DNA of 64,000 nt, from positions 167,706 through 231,705 of the forward strand of contig NZ_LIFX01000012.1 in the NCBI RefSeq assembly GCF_001297775.1, given 5' to 3'. The position numbers and the translations under genes were made by a program. Shown here in pieces: positions 55,916-64,000 of the stretch (positions within the stretch are counted from its first letter, which is position 1; each line of letters opens with the position of its first letter). Source of the stretch: Trabulsiella odontotermitis. GTDB taxonomy: Bacteria > Pseudomonadota > Gammaproteobacteria > Enterobacterales > Enterobacteriaceae. The notes beneath the pieces were generated by a model that did not search any database, was not told where the DNA came from, and saw only the letters and a program-made list of their open reading frames with translations.

Positions 55916-56924
55916 TGTGATGAAAAAACGAGACTGGCTGGCGGCGCTACTGCTGTTAGTGCCTGCCAGCCACGCGCTGGCGACGGTGTGCTACAACGAA
56001 AACGGAGTGCCAACGGATATCTTTTACGATCTGACTGACACGTTTAACAGCGCGAACAATCAGCCAGGGCAAATCGTGACCCTGAGCAATAAATCCGGCT
56101 GGGTGGGCGTGAAAGCAGTCTGCCCGAAAGGCACGTCGGGAAACACCACCATGCGCAGTTACGTCACCGATCTCCCGGTACAGAGCGTGGAGGGCGGGTA
56201 TCAGTATCTCAGGCTGAACGAGTACCTCGACGGCGCGATGCAGATCACCGACAGCTCCGCCGGGGTGTTCCATCCGCCGCAGAACTATATCCAGATGGGA
56301 TCGCATCCGAACGTCTCCAGGAATCAGCCTTTTCCGGTGGAGGATTCAAAGCTGGTGTTTCGCCTTAAAGTCACGCGGCGGTTTATCAACATGGTGGTGA
56401 TCCCGCGACAGACCATGTTTCGCGTGTATGTCACCACGACGCGAGGCGATCCACTGACCACGGTGGTTTATACCATCAGCTACAGCGGCACCATTGAAGT
56501 GCCGCAGAGTTGCGCCATCAATGCGGGCAACGTGGTGGAATTCGATTTCGGTGATATCGGCGCGTCGCTCTTTAGTCAGGCCGGAGCCGGGAACCGCCCG
56601 CAGGGCGTCTCTGTGCAGCAGAAAACGGTCGGGATCAAATGTACCAACGTGGAGGCGCAGGCGTACCTGAGCATGCGCATTGAAGCCGAACAGGCGCAGG
56701 GCAACGCGATGGTCTCTGATAACCCGGACCTGGGATTTATCATTGCCGACGGTTCCGGCAACCCGCTGACACCCAATAACCTCACCAGTAAAATTCCTTT
56801 CCGGCTGGATGACAGCGCCCGGGCGCAGGTATCGATTCGCGCCTGGCCGGTGAGCGTGACGGGGAACAAACCCAGCGAAGGACCGTTTACCGCGAGGGGG
56901 TATCTGCGTGTTGACTATGATTAA
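55905..56924 (+). CDS. fimH: Fimbrial tip adhesin FimH
   Basis: About 339 residues from GTG 55905, which has GGAGG six to seven bases upstream and overlaps the fimD stop; ATG 55920 is an alternative. A signal peptide ends [11 protein letters not shown]. The N-terminal receptor domain has paired cysteines and [11 protein letters not shown], and the C-terminal pilin domain has [20 protein letters not shown] and [10 protein letters not shown]. The sequence follows Salmonella FimH, mannose-binding, far more than E. coli FimH. Binding specificity here is not known. Confidence 0.9.
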   Translation: MIGNVMKKRDWLAALLLLVPASHALATVCYNENGVPTDIFYDLTDTFNSANNQPGQIVTLSNKSGWVGVKAVCPKGTSGNTTMRSYVTDLPVQSVEGGYQYLRLNEYLDGAMQITDSSAGVFHPPQNYIQMGSHPNVSRNQPFPVEDSKLVFRLKVTRRFINMVVIPRQTMFRVYVTTTRGDPLTTVVYTISYSGTIEVPQSCAINAGNVVEFDFGDIGASLFSQAGAGNRPQGVSVQQKTVGIKCTNVEAQAYLSMRIEAEQAQGNAMVSDNPDLGFIIADGSGNPLTPNNLTSKIPFRLDDSARAQVSIRAWPVSVTGNKPSEGPFTARGYLRVDYD

Positions 56925-57435
56925 CGGCCGCGTTTTTGCCAGCCTGATGCTGATCGTCACGCTGACCGCGCAAGCGCAGACGCCGCTTGGCGAAATCAAC
57001 ATTGAACTGCGGGGCAACGTGGTGGATTTCACCTGCGTCGTGGAGGCGGGGGACAGCAACAAAACCGTGCAACTGGGGCGCTGGCCGACGAAACAACTGC
57101 AACAGGCGGGAAACACCACCCGTGAAGTACCGTTTACCCTGACGCTGAACGGTTGCCCGCCGGGCGCCGCGTCCATCACCTTTTCCGGCACGCCTGACAC
57201 CCAGGACAGCACGTTGTTGAGGCTGAATGGCAACAGCCAGGCCAGCAACGTGGCGGTGGAAATTCGTGATAAAGACCGGACTCGCCTGCCGCTGGAACAG
57301 GCCAGTCAGGATGTGGTGGTGGATGCGCAGGGAAATGCGACGCTACAGTTTTTCGCGAATTACATCGCGACGGCCAATGATCCTCAGCCCGGCGTCGCGG
57401 ACGCAGATGCGACGTTTATGATTAATTATAATTGA
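56908..57435 (+). CDS. fimF: Minor fimbrial subunit FimF
   Basis: 175 residues from GTG 56908 (GAGGGGG eight bases upstream); ATG 56917 is possible. A signal peptide ends AQA-QTPLG, and pilin motifs INIELRGNVVDFTCVV and FMINYN are present. It overlaps the fimH end by 17 bases. It is a tip-fibrillum or adaptor subunit in Salmonella-type fimbriae. Last gene of the operon. Confidence 0.88.
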   Translation: MLTMINGRVFASLMLIVTLTAQAQTPLGEINIELRGNVVDFTCVVEAGDSNKTVQLGRWPTKQLQQAGNTTREVPFTLTLNGCPPGAASITFSGTPDTQDSTLLRLNGNSQASNVAVEIRDKDRTRLPLEQASQDVVVDAQGNATLQFFANYIATANDPQPGVADADATFMINYN

Positions 57436-57444
57436 GGTGAAAGG

Positions 57445-57478
57445 GAACTCCCGAATGATATTTTTTATCCGGGAGTTC
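57445..57478. terminator. Hairpin between fimF and fimZ
   Basis: GAACTCCCG (57445-57453) pairs with CGGGAGTTC (57470-57478), in the 50-base gap between convergent fimF and fimZ. The loop is T-rich. It is probably a bidirectional terminator, though no clear T run follows. Confidence 0.6.
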
Positions 57479-57485
57479 ATGTTGC

Positions 57486-58112
57486 TTATAATAATTCGTG
57501 GGCTTTCGCGTAATCAATCAGTTCAACAATGGTATGCACGCCCAGTTTGCTGAAAATATTTGACTTGTGGGCGCTGATGGTTTTGTTGCTCAATAATAAT
57601 TGATCGGCGATTTCCTTATTGGTCAGGCCATTTGCCAGATAACGCAGCACCATCACTTCGCGATTCGATAATGGCAGTTCCGGCAGATCACCACGCTGCG
57701 AATGGCTGAACATCGTCAGTGACGATGACGGAAAAAAAGAATATCCCGCCAGCAGCATTTCCACCGCTTTATAGATGTCGTTTTGATCCTTTCGTTTGCT
57801 GACAAAGCCATTCGCGCCCGCGCGTATCGCCCGCCCGGCATAGAAGGATTCTGACTTTGAAGATAAGAAGAGTACCTTGGTTCGGTGGTTTATCTCCTTG
57901 ATTCTTTTGAGCAAAGAAAAACCATCCGTGCCGGGTAACTCGATGTCAAGAATAACCATATCGGTGGGGTTATGGCGAAGATAATCGAGTAATTCCCGAT
58001 TATCATCCGTTTTCAGAACCACTTCGATATCTTTATTTTTATGCAGTAAGACTTCGATTGACATTCTGACGATGGGCTGTTCGTCCATAATAATTACGGA
58101 ATGCGGTCTCAT
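57486..58112 (-). CDS. fimZ: LuxR/NarL-type response regulator FimZ
   Basis: 208 residues (Salmonella FimZ 210). The receiver domain has the acidic DE pair in IIMDEQP, the phospho-acceptor Asp in MVILDIELPG (about D54) and Lys in FVSKRKD. The C-terminal LuxR helix-turn-helix reads LSNREVMVLRYLANGLTNKEIADQLLLSNKTIS. It activates fimA in Salmonella. The frame is open 26 codons upstream; ATG 58112 gives the family start MRPxSVIIMDE. No cognate kinase gene is nearby. Confidence 0.93.
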   Translation of the reverse strand: MRPHSVIIMDEQPIVRMSIEVLLHKNKDIEVVLKTDDNRELLDYLRHNPTDMVILDIELPGTDGFSLLKRIKEINHRTKVLFLSSKSESFYAGRAIRAGANGFVSKRKDQNDIYKAVEMLLAGYSFFPSSSLTMFSHSQRGDLPELPLSNREVMVLRYLANGLTNKEIADQLLLSNKTISAHKSNIFSKLGVHTIVELIDYAKAHELL

Positions 58113-58883
58113 TTTTCTATTCCTCAGATTGTTAGAACAGTCGTGCCGAATCCTTTCCGGATCCACCGCTAGCTGGAAGGATAAAATCAAAAAATCCTGA
58201 TACCGAAGTATGTTTCCATGGAAAGTACAAAAGCGTTCCTGTATGCGTGGTTGTTACTTATTCGCATGCGATTAGTTTATTCTGCGAAAGAATAAATAAG
58301 CACGATGTCATATTATTATTTCTTACTCTGACGCCACTGATTATACCGTGTAACTTTTCCTGGAAAAGCCTGTGAAATTGACAAAAAGCGTTACCCGTTA
58401 GGATATTCTGACGACAGGTAACAATATTTTCTGTTTTGGCGTAACCGGCTAGGATTTTTCTTAATGATAAAATTAACGATTATGCTAACGAGGAAAAACA
58501 ACATTAATGACTGGTTGTTGTTCTGTTGTTAAATAGATTTCTGAAAGTTTATCGTACAGGCAGGATGGCTGCCTGCGGCTGAATTCATCATTTATCGCGG
58601 TTGGTTGCGGTTCGTGGCCGATCTCGCGTGCGGCGCTGGTCGCAGCAGGATCTGCTGTCAGGGTTGTGGGTTATCTGCCAGTTACGTGCCATTGTTGATA
58701 TTTTCATCGAAGAATTGTTCTCCGCTTGACGCAGAGAAAAATAGCAGCAGCGATATTAACCAGTGTATTGCCTTTATCTGGTGATAAGTTCTGAAGGGTG
58801 GGGCTTTTTAGGAATAGTTATAATTGTTTTACAAATGTTATCAATTAACCATTATTTAACAATAAATTAAGTAATTTCCTAAA
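58113..58883. other. Long fimZ-fimY spacer
   Basis: About 770 bases, mostly AT-rich, with no supported gene. A GC-richer patch at about 58560-58735 has a frame that reads RRWSQQDLLSGLWVICQL..IEELFSA then TGA, which looks more like protein than the other frames, but it has no start with a ribosome-binding site and I do not recognise the family; it could be the end of a decayed regulator. A diverged direct-repeat pair lies at 58388-58461. The fimZ promoter lies in the left part. Confidence 0.5.
58388..58461. repeat. Diverged direct-repeat pair upstream of fimZ
   Basis: GCGTTACCCGTTAGGATATT (58388-58407) and GCGTAACCGGCTAGGATTTT (58439-58458) agree at 16 of 20 positions and are 51 bases apart, start to start, close to five helical turns. 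Such spacing suits tandem binding sites, for example for FimZ or FimY, but no site for these proteins is known to me in this form. Confidence 0.45.
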
Positions 58884-59606
58884 TCAGTTCCGGACTGAAT
58901 TTCCACTTAATCGCTGTAGCAGGCGGATAAGCTGCTGTCGTTTCTGTAATTTCAGCAGGGCAAGAATGCGCGCGAGTCGATAGATAATGCGGTGATAAGG
59001 GCGATTCTGCTGTATGGCGATATTTCGCAGCGTCATACCGTCAGCCATCAGGCGAATAATCTGCCATTCCTGGCGGTTAAACCGCTCCCTGGGGTTATTG
59101 AACACCACGCGCGGAAACGCCAGCGCCTGTTGCACGCCGCTTACCGTAACGCGACGGTCGATGATCCGGCACAGGCAACTTGCCGCAATAAAATGCACGA
59201 TGTCCAGATCATCCACCACTGTCAGCAGATCAAATGCCAGATCAGGGTGTTGTCGGCTGATAAGGTGCAGTTGATACAGGGTGTCGAGCACAGGGGCGGT
59301 GCTGCCGTTGAGATCGATAATCAGGCGTGAGGACCCCCACTTTTGCCGGGCTTCTGACGCCTCTTCCAGACGAGGAAAAAGGGTACTGCAGGCCAGTGGC
59401 GGCGGGCTGTAGCGGATACCGGTCGCGAGGTAGTTATCCTGCGTGACCAGAAGCAACCTGTCGCTCAGGGACGCCGCATGGTTGGTGGCCGGGTTCGCCA
59501 GCAGGTCGATCCGCTCGACCAGCGCATAATGCGGTAATGGCAGGCGGCGCCCACCCACCGGAGTCGCATTGCGACGACGTCTTTCCCTGCGTAATACCAC
59601 GCGCAT
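58884..59606 (-). CDS. fimY: FimY-like fimbrial regulator with C-terminal LuxR-type helix-turn-helix
   Basis: 240 residues from ATG 59606, the length of Salmonella FimY. The ATG has GAGGGA five bases upstream; a start nine codons earlier has none. The N-terminus is very basic (RRERRRRN), the middle is a receiver-like fold without a clear phospho-acceptor (LLVTQDNYLATG, LIIDLNG), and the C-terminus has NRQEWQIIRLMADGMTLRNIAIQQN, a LuxR-type helix-turn-helix. With FimZ it should promote fim expression. K-12 lacks it. Identity with FimY rests on length, context and fold. Confidence 0.78.
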   Translation of the reverse strand: MRVVLRRERRRRNATPVGGRRLPLPHYALVERIDLLANPATNHAASLSDRLLLVTQDNYLATGIRYSPPPLACSTLFPRLEEASEARQKWGSSRLIIDLNGSTAPVLDTLYQLHLISRQHPDLAFDLLTVVDDLDIVHFIAASCLCRIIDRRVTVSGVQQALAFPRVVFNNPRERFNRQEWQIIRLMADGMTLRNIAIQQNRPYHRIIYRLARILALLKLQKRQQLIRLLQRLSGNSVRN

Positions 59607-59972
59607 AAATTCCCTCTCACGCCGTAAGCTCATTGAGAATATCAGAAGGGCTTATGCAAAACAGATACGCTTTCCTGGCGGTAACAGACTGAAATCATTA
59701 CAGGCTTATATGCCGGAACTGTTGAGCTTCTATTGTTACGACACGAGAGTTGTCTAAAAACCAGGCAATGCTTAAAACCTACTGAGATATTTCGCAGTTG
59801 CGGGGGTGCGTGTATGGTGTTGCGTTGTTAAATATATGTTGCTTTTGATCACAAAAAATAAACAAACAGACTGTTTTATGCGCAATCCCGAAAAATGTAG
59901 ATATTTTTAAGTTATGGCTACGAAAAAGACACGCCATCTCTGTCTGCTACTCTACCGAGAGGATTGATTCTG
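59607..59972. other. fimY-glaH divergent spacer with candidate CRP site
   Basis: About 365 bases, AT-rich. GlaH transcription in K-12 needs sigma-S and CRP. A candidate CRP site is TTGC-TTTTGA-TCACA at 59840-59853: the right half TCACA is perfect and the left half is poor. It lies about 120 bases before the glaH start. No gene is seen in the stretch. Confidence 0.4.
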
Positions 59973-60935
59973 ATGAATGCACTCACTGCCCTGAAACAGA
60001 GCCCGTCCGACCTGTCCCGCTCCGGCAGCGGTTTTACCGTCACCCCTTCGCGCCAGTCGCCCCGTTTGCTTGAACTCACCTTTACCCCCGGGGTGACACA
60101 ACAATTTTTGCATGACGTGGCGCAGTGGCCGGTGCAGGCGCTGGAGTACAAATCCTTCCTGCGTTTCCGGGTAGCGCAAATCCTCGATGATCTGTGCGGT
60201 AACCAGCTGCGTCCGCTGCTGTTTAACGCGCTGCTGTCGCGTAGCGAAGGGGCATTGCTGGTGGCGGCGCCGGGTCTGGACAACGTGGCGCAGGCAGATG
60301 AGATGGTCAAACTGGCGACCGCGGTCGCGCATCTGGTAGGGCGCTCCAATTTCGATGCGATGAGCGGCCAGTATTATGCCCGCTTCGTGGTAAAAAATGT
60401 CGATAATTCTGACAGTTATCTGCGCCAGCCGCACCGCGTGATGGAACTGCATAACGACGGGACCTACGTCGAAGAGCCGACCGATTACGTGCTGATGATG
60501 AAAATTGACGAGCAGAACATGCAGGGCGGTAATTCGCTGCTGCTGCACCTTGACGACTGGGAACATCTGGAGCGTTTCTTCGCGCATCCACTGGCACGCC
60601 GTCCGATGCGCTGGGCCGCGCCACCCAGCAAGAACGTCAGTAAGGATATCTGGCATCCGGTGTTTGACGTCGACACGCAGGGGCGACCGGTGATGCGTTA
60701 CATCGACCAGTTTGTGCAGCCTAAAGATCTGGAAGAGGGGACCTGGCTGAGTGCACTTTCGGATGCGCTGGAGACCAGCAAGCAGATCCTCTCCGTGCCA
60801 GTACCGGTCGGCCGGTTCCTGCTGATCAACAATCTCTTCTGGCTGCACGGGCGCGATCGTTTCACGCCACACCCGGATCTGCGCCGCGAGCTGATGCGTC
60901 AGCGGGGTTATTTCTGCGATCCCACCACGCCATAA
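59973..60935 (+). CDS. glaH: Glutarate 2-hydroxylase GlaH (CsiD)
   Basis: 320 residues (325 in K-12). Fe(II)/2-oxoglutarate oxygenase that converts glutarate to L-2-hydroxyglutarate in lysine/glutarate breakdown at carbon starvation. The iron ligands H160, D162 (ELHNDGTY) and H292 (WLHGRDRF) are intact, as is R311 region [11 protein letters not shown]. The C-terminus is shorter and unlike K-12 (CDPTTP). ATG 59973 is chosen over an ATG three codons upstream by the family start MNALTA and GAGAGGA nine bases before. Confidence 0.95.
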   Translation: MNALTALKQSPSDLSRSGSGFTVTPSRQSPRLLELTFTPGVTQQFLHDVAQWPVQALEYKSFLRFRVAQILDDLCGNQLRPLLFNALLSRSEGALLVAAPGLDNVAQADEMVKLATAVAHLVGRSNFDAMSGQYYARFVVKNVDNSDSYLRQPHRVMELHNDGTYVEEPTDYVLMMKIDEQNMQGGNSLLLHLDDWEHLERFFAHPLARRPMRWAAPPSKNVSKDIWHPVFDVDTQGRPVMRYIDQFVQPKDLEEGTWLSALSDALETSKQILSVPVPVGRFLLINNLFWLHGRDRFTPHPDLRRELMRQRGYFCDPTTP

Positions 60936-60962
60936 TCCCTCACTGGCGAAGGAATTCACTGG

Positions 60963-62228
60963 ATGTATGATTTTGTGATTATCGGCGGCGGCATCATCGG
61001 GATGTCGACCGCCATGCAACTGGCGGATGTCTACCCTGATGCCCGGATTGCGTTACTGGAAAAAGAGTCTGCCGCCGCGCAGCATCAGACCGGGCATAAC
61101 AGCGGGGTGATCCACGCCGGGGTGTATTACACCCCCGGCACCCTCAAAGCGCAGTTTTGCCTTGCCGGAAACCGGGCGACAAAAGCGTTTTGCGAGCAAA
61201 ACGGCATTCGCGTCGAAACCTGCGGAAAAATGCTGGTCGCCACCTCGCCGCTGGAAATGGAACGTATGCGGGCGCTGTGGGATCGCACCGCCGAAAATCA
61301 ACTGGAGCGCTACTGGTTGAGCGCGGAAGAACTGCGTGAGCGCGAACCGAATATCCGTGGGCTGGGCGGCATTTTTGTTCCTTCCAGCGGGATCGTCAGT
61401 TATCGCGAAGTGACGGAAGCGATGGCGCAACGGTTTCGCGACAGCGGCGGCGAGATTATTTATGGCGCCGAGGTCTGCGCGCTGAAAGAACATGCGGCCG
61501 GTGTGGTGGTGAGAACGAAGCAGGGGCAGGAGTTTGAAGCCTCGACGCTCATCACCTGCGCCGGGCTGATGGCTGACAGGCTGGTCAGCATGCTGGGGCT
61601 TGATCCCGGTTTTATCATCTGCCCGTTCCGTGGGGAATATTTCCGTCTCGCCCCGCAGCACAATCAGATCGTCAACCACCTTATTTATCCGATTCCCGAT
61701 CCGGCGATGCCATTCCTCGGCGTACACCTGACGCGGATGATCGACGGCAGCGTGACCGTCGGCCCTAACGCCGTGCTGGCCTTCAAGCGGGAAGGGTATC
61801 GCAAGCGCGATATTTCGCTGCATGACACGCTGGAAATTTTGCGATCACCGGGGATCCGCCGCGTGCTTAACGGCAACCTGCGCGCCGGGTTACATGAAAT
61901 GAAGAACTCGCTGTGTAAAAGCGGTTATCTGCGTCAGGTGCAAAAGTATTGCCCCAGCCTGCGTGCCGACGATTTACAGCCCTGTCCCGCGGGCGTCAGG
62001 GCACAGGCGGTTTCACCGGACGGGAAGCTTATCGACGATTTCTTGTTCGTTACGACGCCACGCTCGATTCATACCTGTAACGCACCGTCTCCGGCTGCGA
62101 CATCGGCCATTCCTATCGGCGCGCACATTGTCAGTAAAGTGCAGAGCCTGCTCGACAGCCAGCAAACCACGACGCTCGGGAGAAAAAAACATGGGACAGA
62201 CAGCCTCGATCCCTTCAACCGCGTTTGA
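60963..62228 (+). CDS. lhgO: L-2-hydroxyglutarate dehydrogenase LhgO
   Basis: 421 residues (422 in K-12). FAD-dependent, membrane-associated, oxidises L-2-hydroxyglutarate to 2-oxoglutarate and passes electrons to quinone. The FAD motif is GGGIIGMSTA (8-17); NSGVIHAGVYY and VRAQAVSPDG are kept. The last 20 residues differ from K-12. It starts 27 bases after glaH and its 3' end overlaps csiR by 38 bases. In K-12 gabDTP follow here; they are missing. Confidence 0.95.
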   Translation: MYDFVIIGGGIIGMSTAMQLADVYPDARIALLEKESAAAQHQTGHNSGVIHAGVYYTPGTLKAQFCLAGNRATKAFCEQNGIRVETCGKMLVATSPLEMERMRALWDRTAENQLERYWLSAEELREREPNIRGLGGIFVPSSGIVSYREVTEAMAQRFRDSGGEIIYGAEVCALKEHAAGVVVRTKQGQEFEASTLITCAGLMADRLVSMLGLDPGFIICPFRGEYFRLAPQHNQIVNHLIYPIPDPAMPFLGVHLTRMIDGSVTVGPNAVLAFKREGYRKRDISLHDTLEILRSPGIRRVLNGNLRAGLHEMKNSLCKSGYLRQVQKYCPSLRADDLQPCPAGVRAQAVSPDGKLIDDFLFVTTPRSIHTCNAPSPAATSAIPIGAHIVSKVQSLLDSQQTTTLGRKKHGTDSLDPFNRV

Positions 62229-62889
62229 CGGTTACCGGCGGCTTAAGAACGACATCATTCGCGGCGTCTGGCAGCCGGAAGAGAAGCTACGGATGAGCCT
62301 GCTGACGTCTCGTTACGAACTGGGCGTTGGGCCGCTGCGGGAGGCACTGTCGCAACTGGTGGCCGAACGACTGGTCACCGTGGTGAATCAGAAAGGCTAC
62401 CGCGTGGCGCCGATGTCAGAAACGGAGTTGCTCGATATCTTCGATGCGCGCGCCAGTATGGAGGCGATGCTGGTGGGGCTGGCGATTGCACGGGGCGGGG
62501 ACGCGTGGGAAGCGGAAATTCTGGCGCGGTCGCACATGCTGAACAAACTCTCCGCCAGCAAAGCCAGCGAAGGGATGCTGGAGGAGTGGGACCAGCGGCA
62601 TCAGGCATTCCACACGGCGATTGTGAATGGCTGCGGATCGCAGTATCTGTTGCAGATGCGCGAGCGGCTGTTTGATCTTGCGGCGCGCTACCGGTTTATC
62701 TGGTTGCGTGAAACGGTGTTGTCGGTCGAAATGCTGGAAGACAAACACGACCAGCATCAGGAACTGGTCGAAGCGATACTGGCGCGTGACGCCAGCCTTG
62801 CCAGCGAGCGGATGCGCCAGCACTTGCTGACGCCCATTCCCATCATCCAGCAAGCGATGGTGCAGAAGCGCCAGCAGAGTGCGGTATGA
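62191..62889 (+). CDS. csiR: GntR-family repressor CsiR (GlaR)
   Basis: 232 residues from ATG 62191 (220 in K-12), with a slightly longer N-terminus MGQTASIPSTAFDGY. The GntR winged helix (about 12-75) has SRYELGVGPLREALSQL, and the FCD-type C-terminal domain has metal-site His residues. It represses glaH in the absence of glutarate. AGAAAAA precedes the ATG weakly; later in-frame starts are possible. Its start lies inside lhgO, in another frame. Confidence 0.93.
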   Translation: MGQTASIPSTAFDGYRRLKNDIIRGVWQPEEKLRMSLLTSRYELGVGPLREALSQLVAERLVTVVNQKGYRVAPMSETELLDIFDARASMEAMLVGLAIARGGDAWEAEILARSHMLNKLSASKASEGMLEEWDQRHQAFHTAIVNGCGSQYLLQMRERLFDLAARYRFIWLRETVLSVEMLEDKHDQHQELVEAILARDASLASERMRQHLLTPIPIIQQAMVQKRQQSAV

Positions 62890-63013
62890 TTCCGGTTAGC
62901 AAATAAGCAATAGCGCAGCAGAAACGCCGGGTTGGGGGAAAAGCCATTGACTCAGCAGGCGTTGACCGTATAATTCCAGGCGTTTCACACCGCGAAGTTC
63001 CTGACTTCTCAGT

Positions 63014-63090
63014 GCGCCCTTAGCTCAGCTGGATAGAGCAACGGCCTTCTAAGCCGTAGGTCACAGGTTCGAATCCTGTAGGGCGTGCCA
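63014..63090 (+). tRNA. argU: tRNA-Arg (anticodon UCU)
   Basis: 77 bases with acceptor GCGCCCT paired to AGGGCGT (G1-U wobble), D-loop AGCTCAGCTGGATAGAGC, anticodon loop CCTTCTAAG with TCT, T-arm GGTTCGAATCC, and encoded CCA. It reads AGA codons and is argU/fimU, next to fim in Salmonella too, where it affects FimY translation. In K-12 it is the attachment site of the DLP12 prophage. No integrase follows in the 40 bases before the next gene. Confidence 0.98.
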
Positions 63091-63128
63091 TTTCCTGGTC
63101 AACGCTATTATTCCCCAGTCAAGCGGTT

Positions 63129-64000
63129 TCAGTTTGCCTTCAGAAAATCCCCGACGGTTTGCATACAGCGTTGTCGCTCTTCGATATGGGGCATATGGCT
63201 GGAGTTCTCAAAAATGACCCACTGCGCGCCGGTTATCTTGTCCATAAAAGGCTGCACAACTTCCGGGGTTGCCTCGTCGTAACGCCCGGAAATGAGCAGG
63301 GTTGGCACCGCAATTTTCCCGAGCCGGTCAACAATGCTCCAGTTTTTCAACGAGCCAATAATGTTAAATTCCGAGGGACCGTTCATGGCCAGATACACAC
63401 CAGGGTTGGACTCCAGCGCTGCAAAGGTACGCAAGAGTTCTTCTGGCCAGGGATCAACGCGGCAAACATGGCGCTGATAAAAAACCATACTTGCCGCTTT
63501 GTATTCCTCACTGTCGAGCGTTCCCGCTTTTTCATGTTCCAGCAACGTGGCCTGCACTTCCGCTGGCAGCTCAGCGCGGAGTCTGGCGGCGGCCTCCATC
63601 CACAGCGCCATGGACGCCGGAGTGTCGGCGAGGATAAGCGCTTTCAGGCCTGATGGCTGCGTGACGGCATGTTCCGCCGCCAGCATTCCGCCCCAGGACT
63701 GACCGAGCAATGCGTAGTCGTCATCAATCTCCAGCGTCCGGAGCAGGTTAGTCAGCTCGTCAAGAAAAAGGGATGGTTGCCAGAATGTAGGATCGACATC
63801 CGGCAGATGGGTAGAACGCCCGTTTCCCAGTTGATCGTAATGGATAACGGCGCGTCCGGTTTCGGCAATATATTTAAACGCATCAACATAATCATGAGTA
63901 CAACCTGGACCGCCGTGAGCTACCACCAGCGGCGTCTGCCCATTATGCAGATCACCGCAGATGCGAAACCAGGTCTGATAGCCCTGAAAGGGGGCAAAGC
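63129..64000 (-). CDS. Proline iminopeptidase-type alpha/beta hydrolase (5' end beyond the window)
   Basis: At least 290 residues; the start lies beyond 64000. The oxyanion motif [10 protein letters not shown], nucleophile elbow GQSWGG, acid in [10 protein letters not shown] and His in [10 protein letters not shown] give a complete Ser-Asp-His set. Its reading frame is open to the edge (QGYQTWFRI). The family removes N-terminal proline or acts on related amides. It reads toward argU. It is not beside argU in K-12. Substrate unknown. Confidence 0.85.
   Translation of the reverse strand, partial: FAPFQGYQTWFRICGDLHNGQTPLVVAHGGPGCTHDYVDAFKYIAETGRAVIHYDQLGNGRSTHLPDVDPTFWQPSLFLDELTNLLRTLEIDDDYALLGQSWGGMLAAEHAVTQPSGLKALILADTPASMALWMEAAARLRAELPAEVQATLLEHEKAGTLDSEEYKAASMVFYQRHVCRVDPWPEELLRTFAALESNPGVYLAMNGPSEFNIIGSLKNWSIVDRLGKIAVPTLLISGRYDEATPEVVQPFMDKITGAQWVIFENSSHMPHIEERQRCMQTVGDFLKAN

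Noticed and set aside
59952..61019. 355-codon open frame antisense to glaH
   Set aside because: glaH on the other strand has intact catalytic residues and family length, so this is a shadow.
63129..64000. Prophage or island gene after argU
   Set aside because: The gene is a proline-iminopeptidase-type hydrolase with normal composition and no phage context in view.

Overview
This window is chromosomal DNA from a member of the Enterobacteriaceae close to Escherichia, Salmonella and Citrobacter. The gene order ylaC-hha-tomB-acrBA/acrR-mscK-priC-apt-dnaX-recR-htpG-adk-hemH-gsk-ushA-copA/cueR-fetAB-tesA-purKE-lpxH-cysS-folD-fim-argU is the one found at about 10-12 min in E. coli K-12, and most proteins match the K-12 products in length and sequence as I remember them. 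No alignment or database search was run; family names rest on recalled sequences and visible motifs. The genus cannot be fixed from this window. The fimbrial cluster resembles Salmonella fim more than E. coli sfm or fim.

Region 1 (1-18.1 kb): the Hha/TomB modulator pair, the AcrAB efflux pump with its divergent repressor AcrR, the potassium-dependent mechanosensitive channel MscK, an inserted Rpn-family nuclease gene, priC, and the apt-dnaX-ybaB-recR-htpG replication, repair and chaperone group. Region 2 (18-33 kb): adk, hemH, gsk, a KefB-like antiporter, Fsr, UshA, YbaK, the small RNA ChiX, YbaP, and the CueR/CopA copper-export pair. Region 3 (31-47 kb): qmcA/ybbJ, fetAB, cnoX, ybbO, tesA/ybbAP, selU, purKE, an accessory two-gene unit (DUF1848 protein plus a methyltransferase-like protein), lpxH, ppiB and cysS. 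Region 4 (47-64 kb, more variable): ybcI, a LacI regulator with a PTS EIICB permease, folD-ybcJ, a type 1 fimbrial operon fimACDHF with regulators fimZ and fimY, the glutarate genes glaH-lhgO-csiR, tRNA-Arg(UCU), and a partial proline-iminopeptidase-like hydrolase.

Compared with K-12, several blocks are absent: maa between ylaC and hha, aes between hemH and gsk, rhsD and the allantoin cluster around selU/purK, gabDTP between lhgO and csiR, and any integrase beside argU. Extra genes are the Rpn unit, the DUF1848/methyltransferase pair, the LacI/PTS pair, fimY, and glaH-lhgO-csiR in this position.

Three loci carry a second product inside a gene. dnaX has the A AAA AAG frameshift site that gives gamma. 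copA has a CCCAAAG site that gives a 70-residue chaperone-like product. The rpn gene has a well-placed internal ribosome-binding site and ATG that would give an 81-residue C-terminal protein, the arrangement reported for Rpn gene-within-gene toxin-antitoxin systems. The least understood items are the DUF1848 protein, whose C-x3-C-x2-C radical-SAM-type motif lies at its C-terminus, with its overlapping methyltransferase-like partner, and the long fimZ-fimY spacer.
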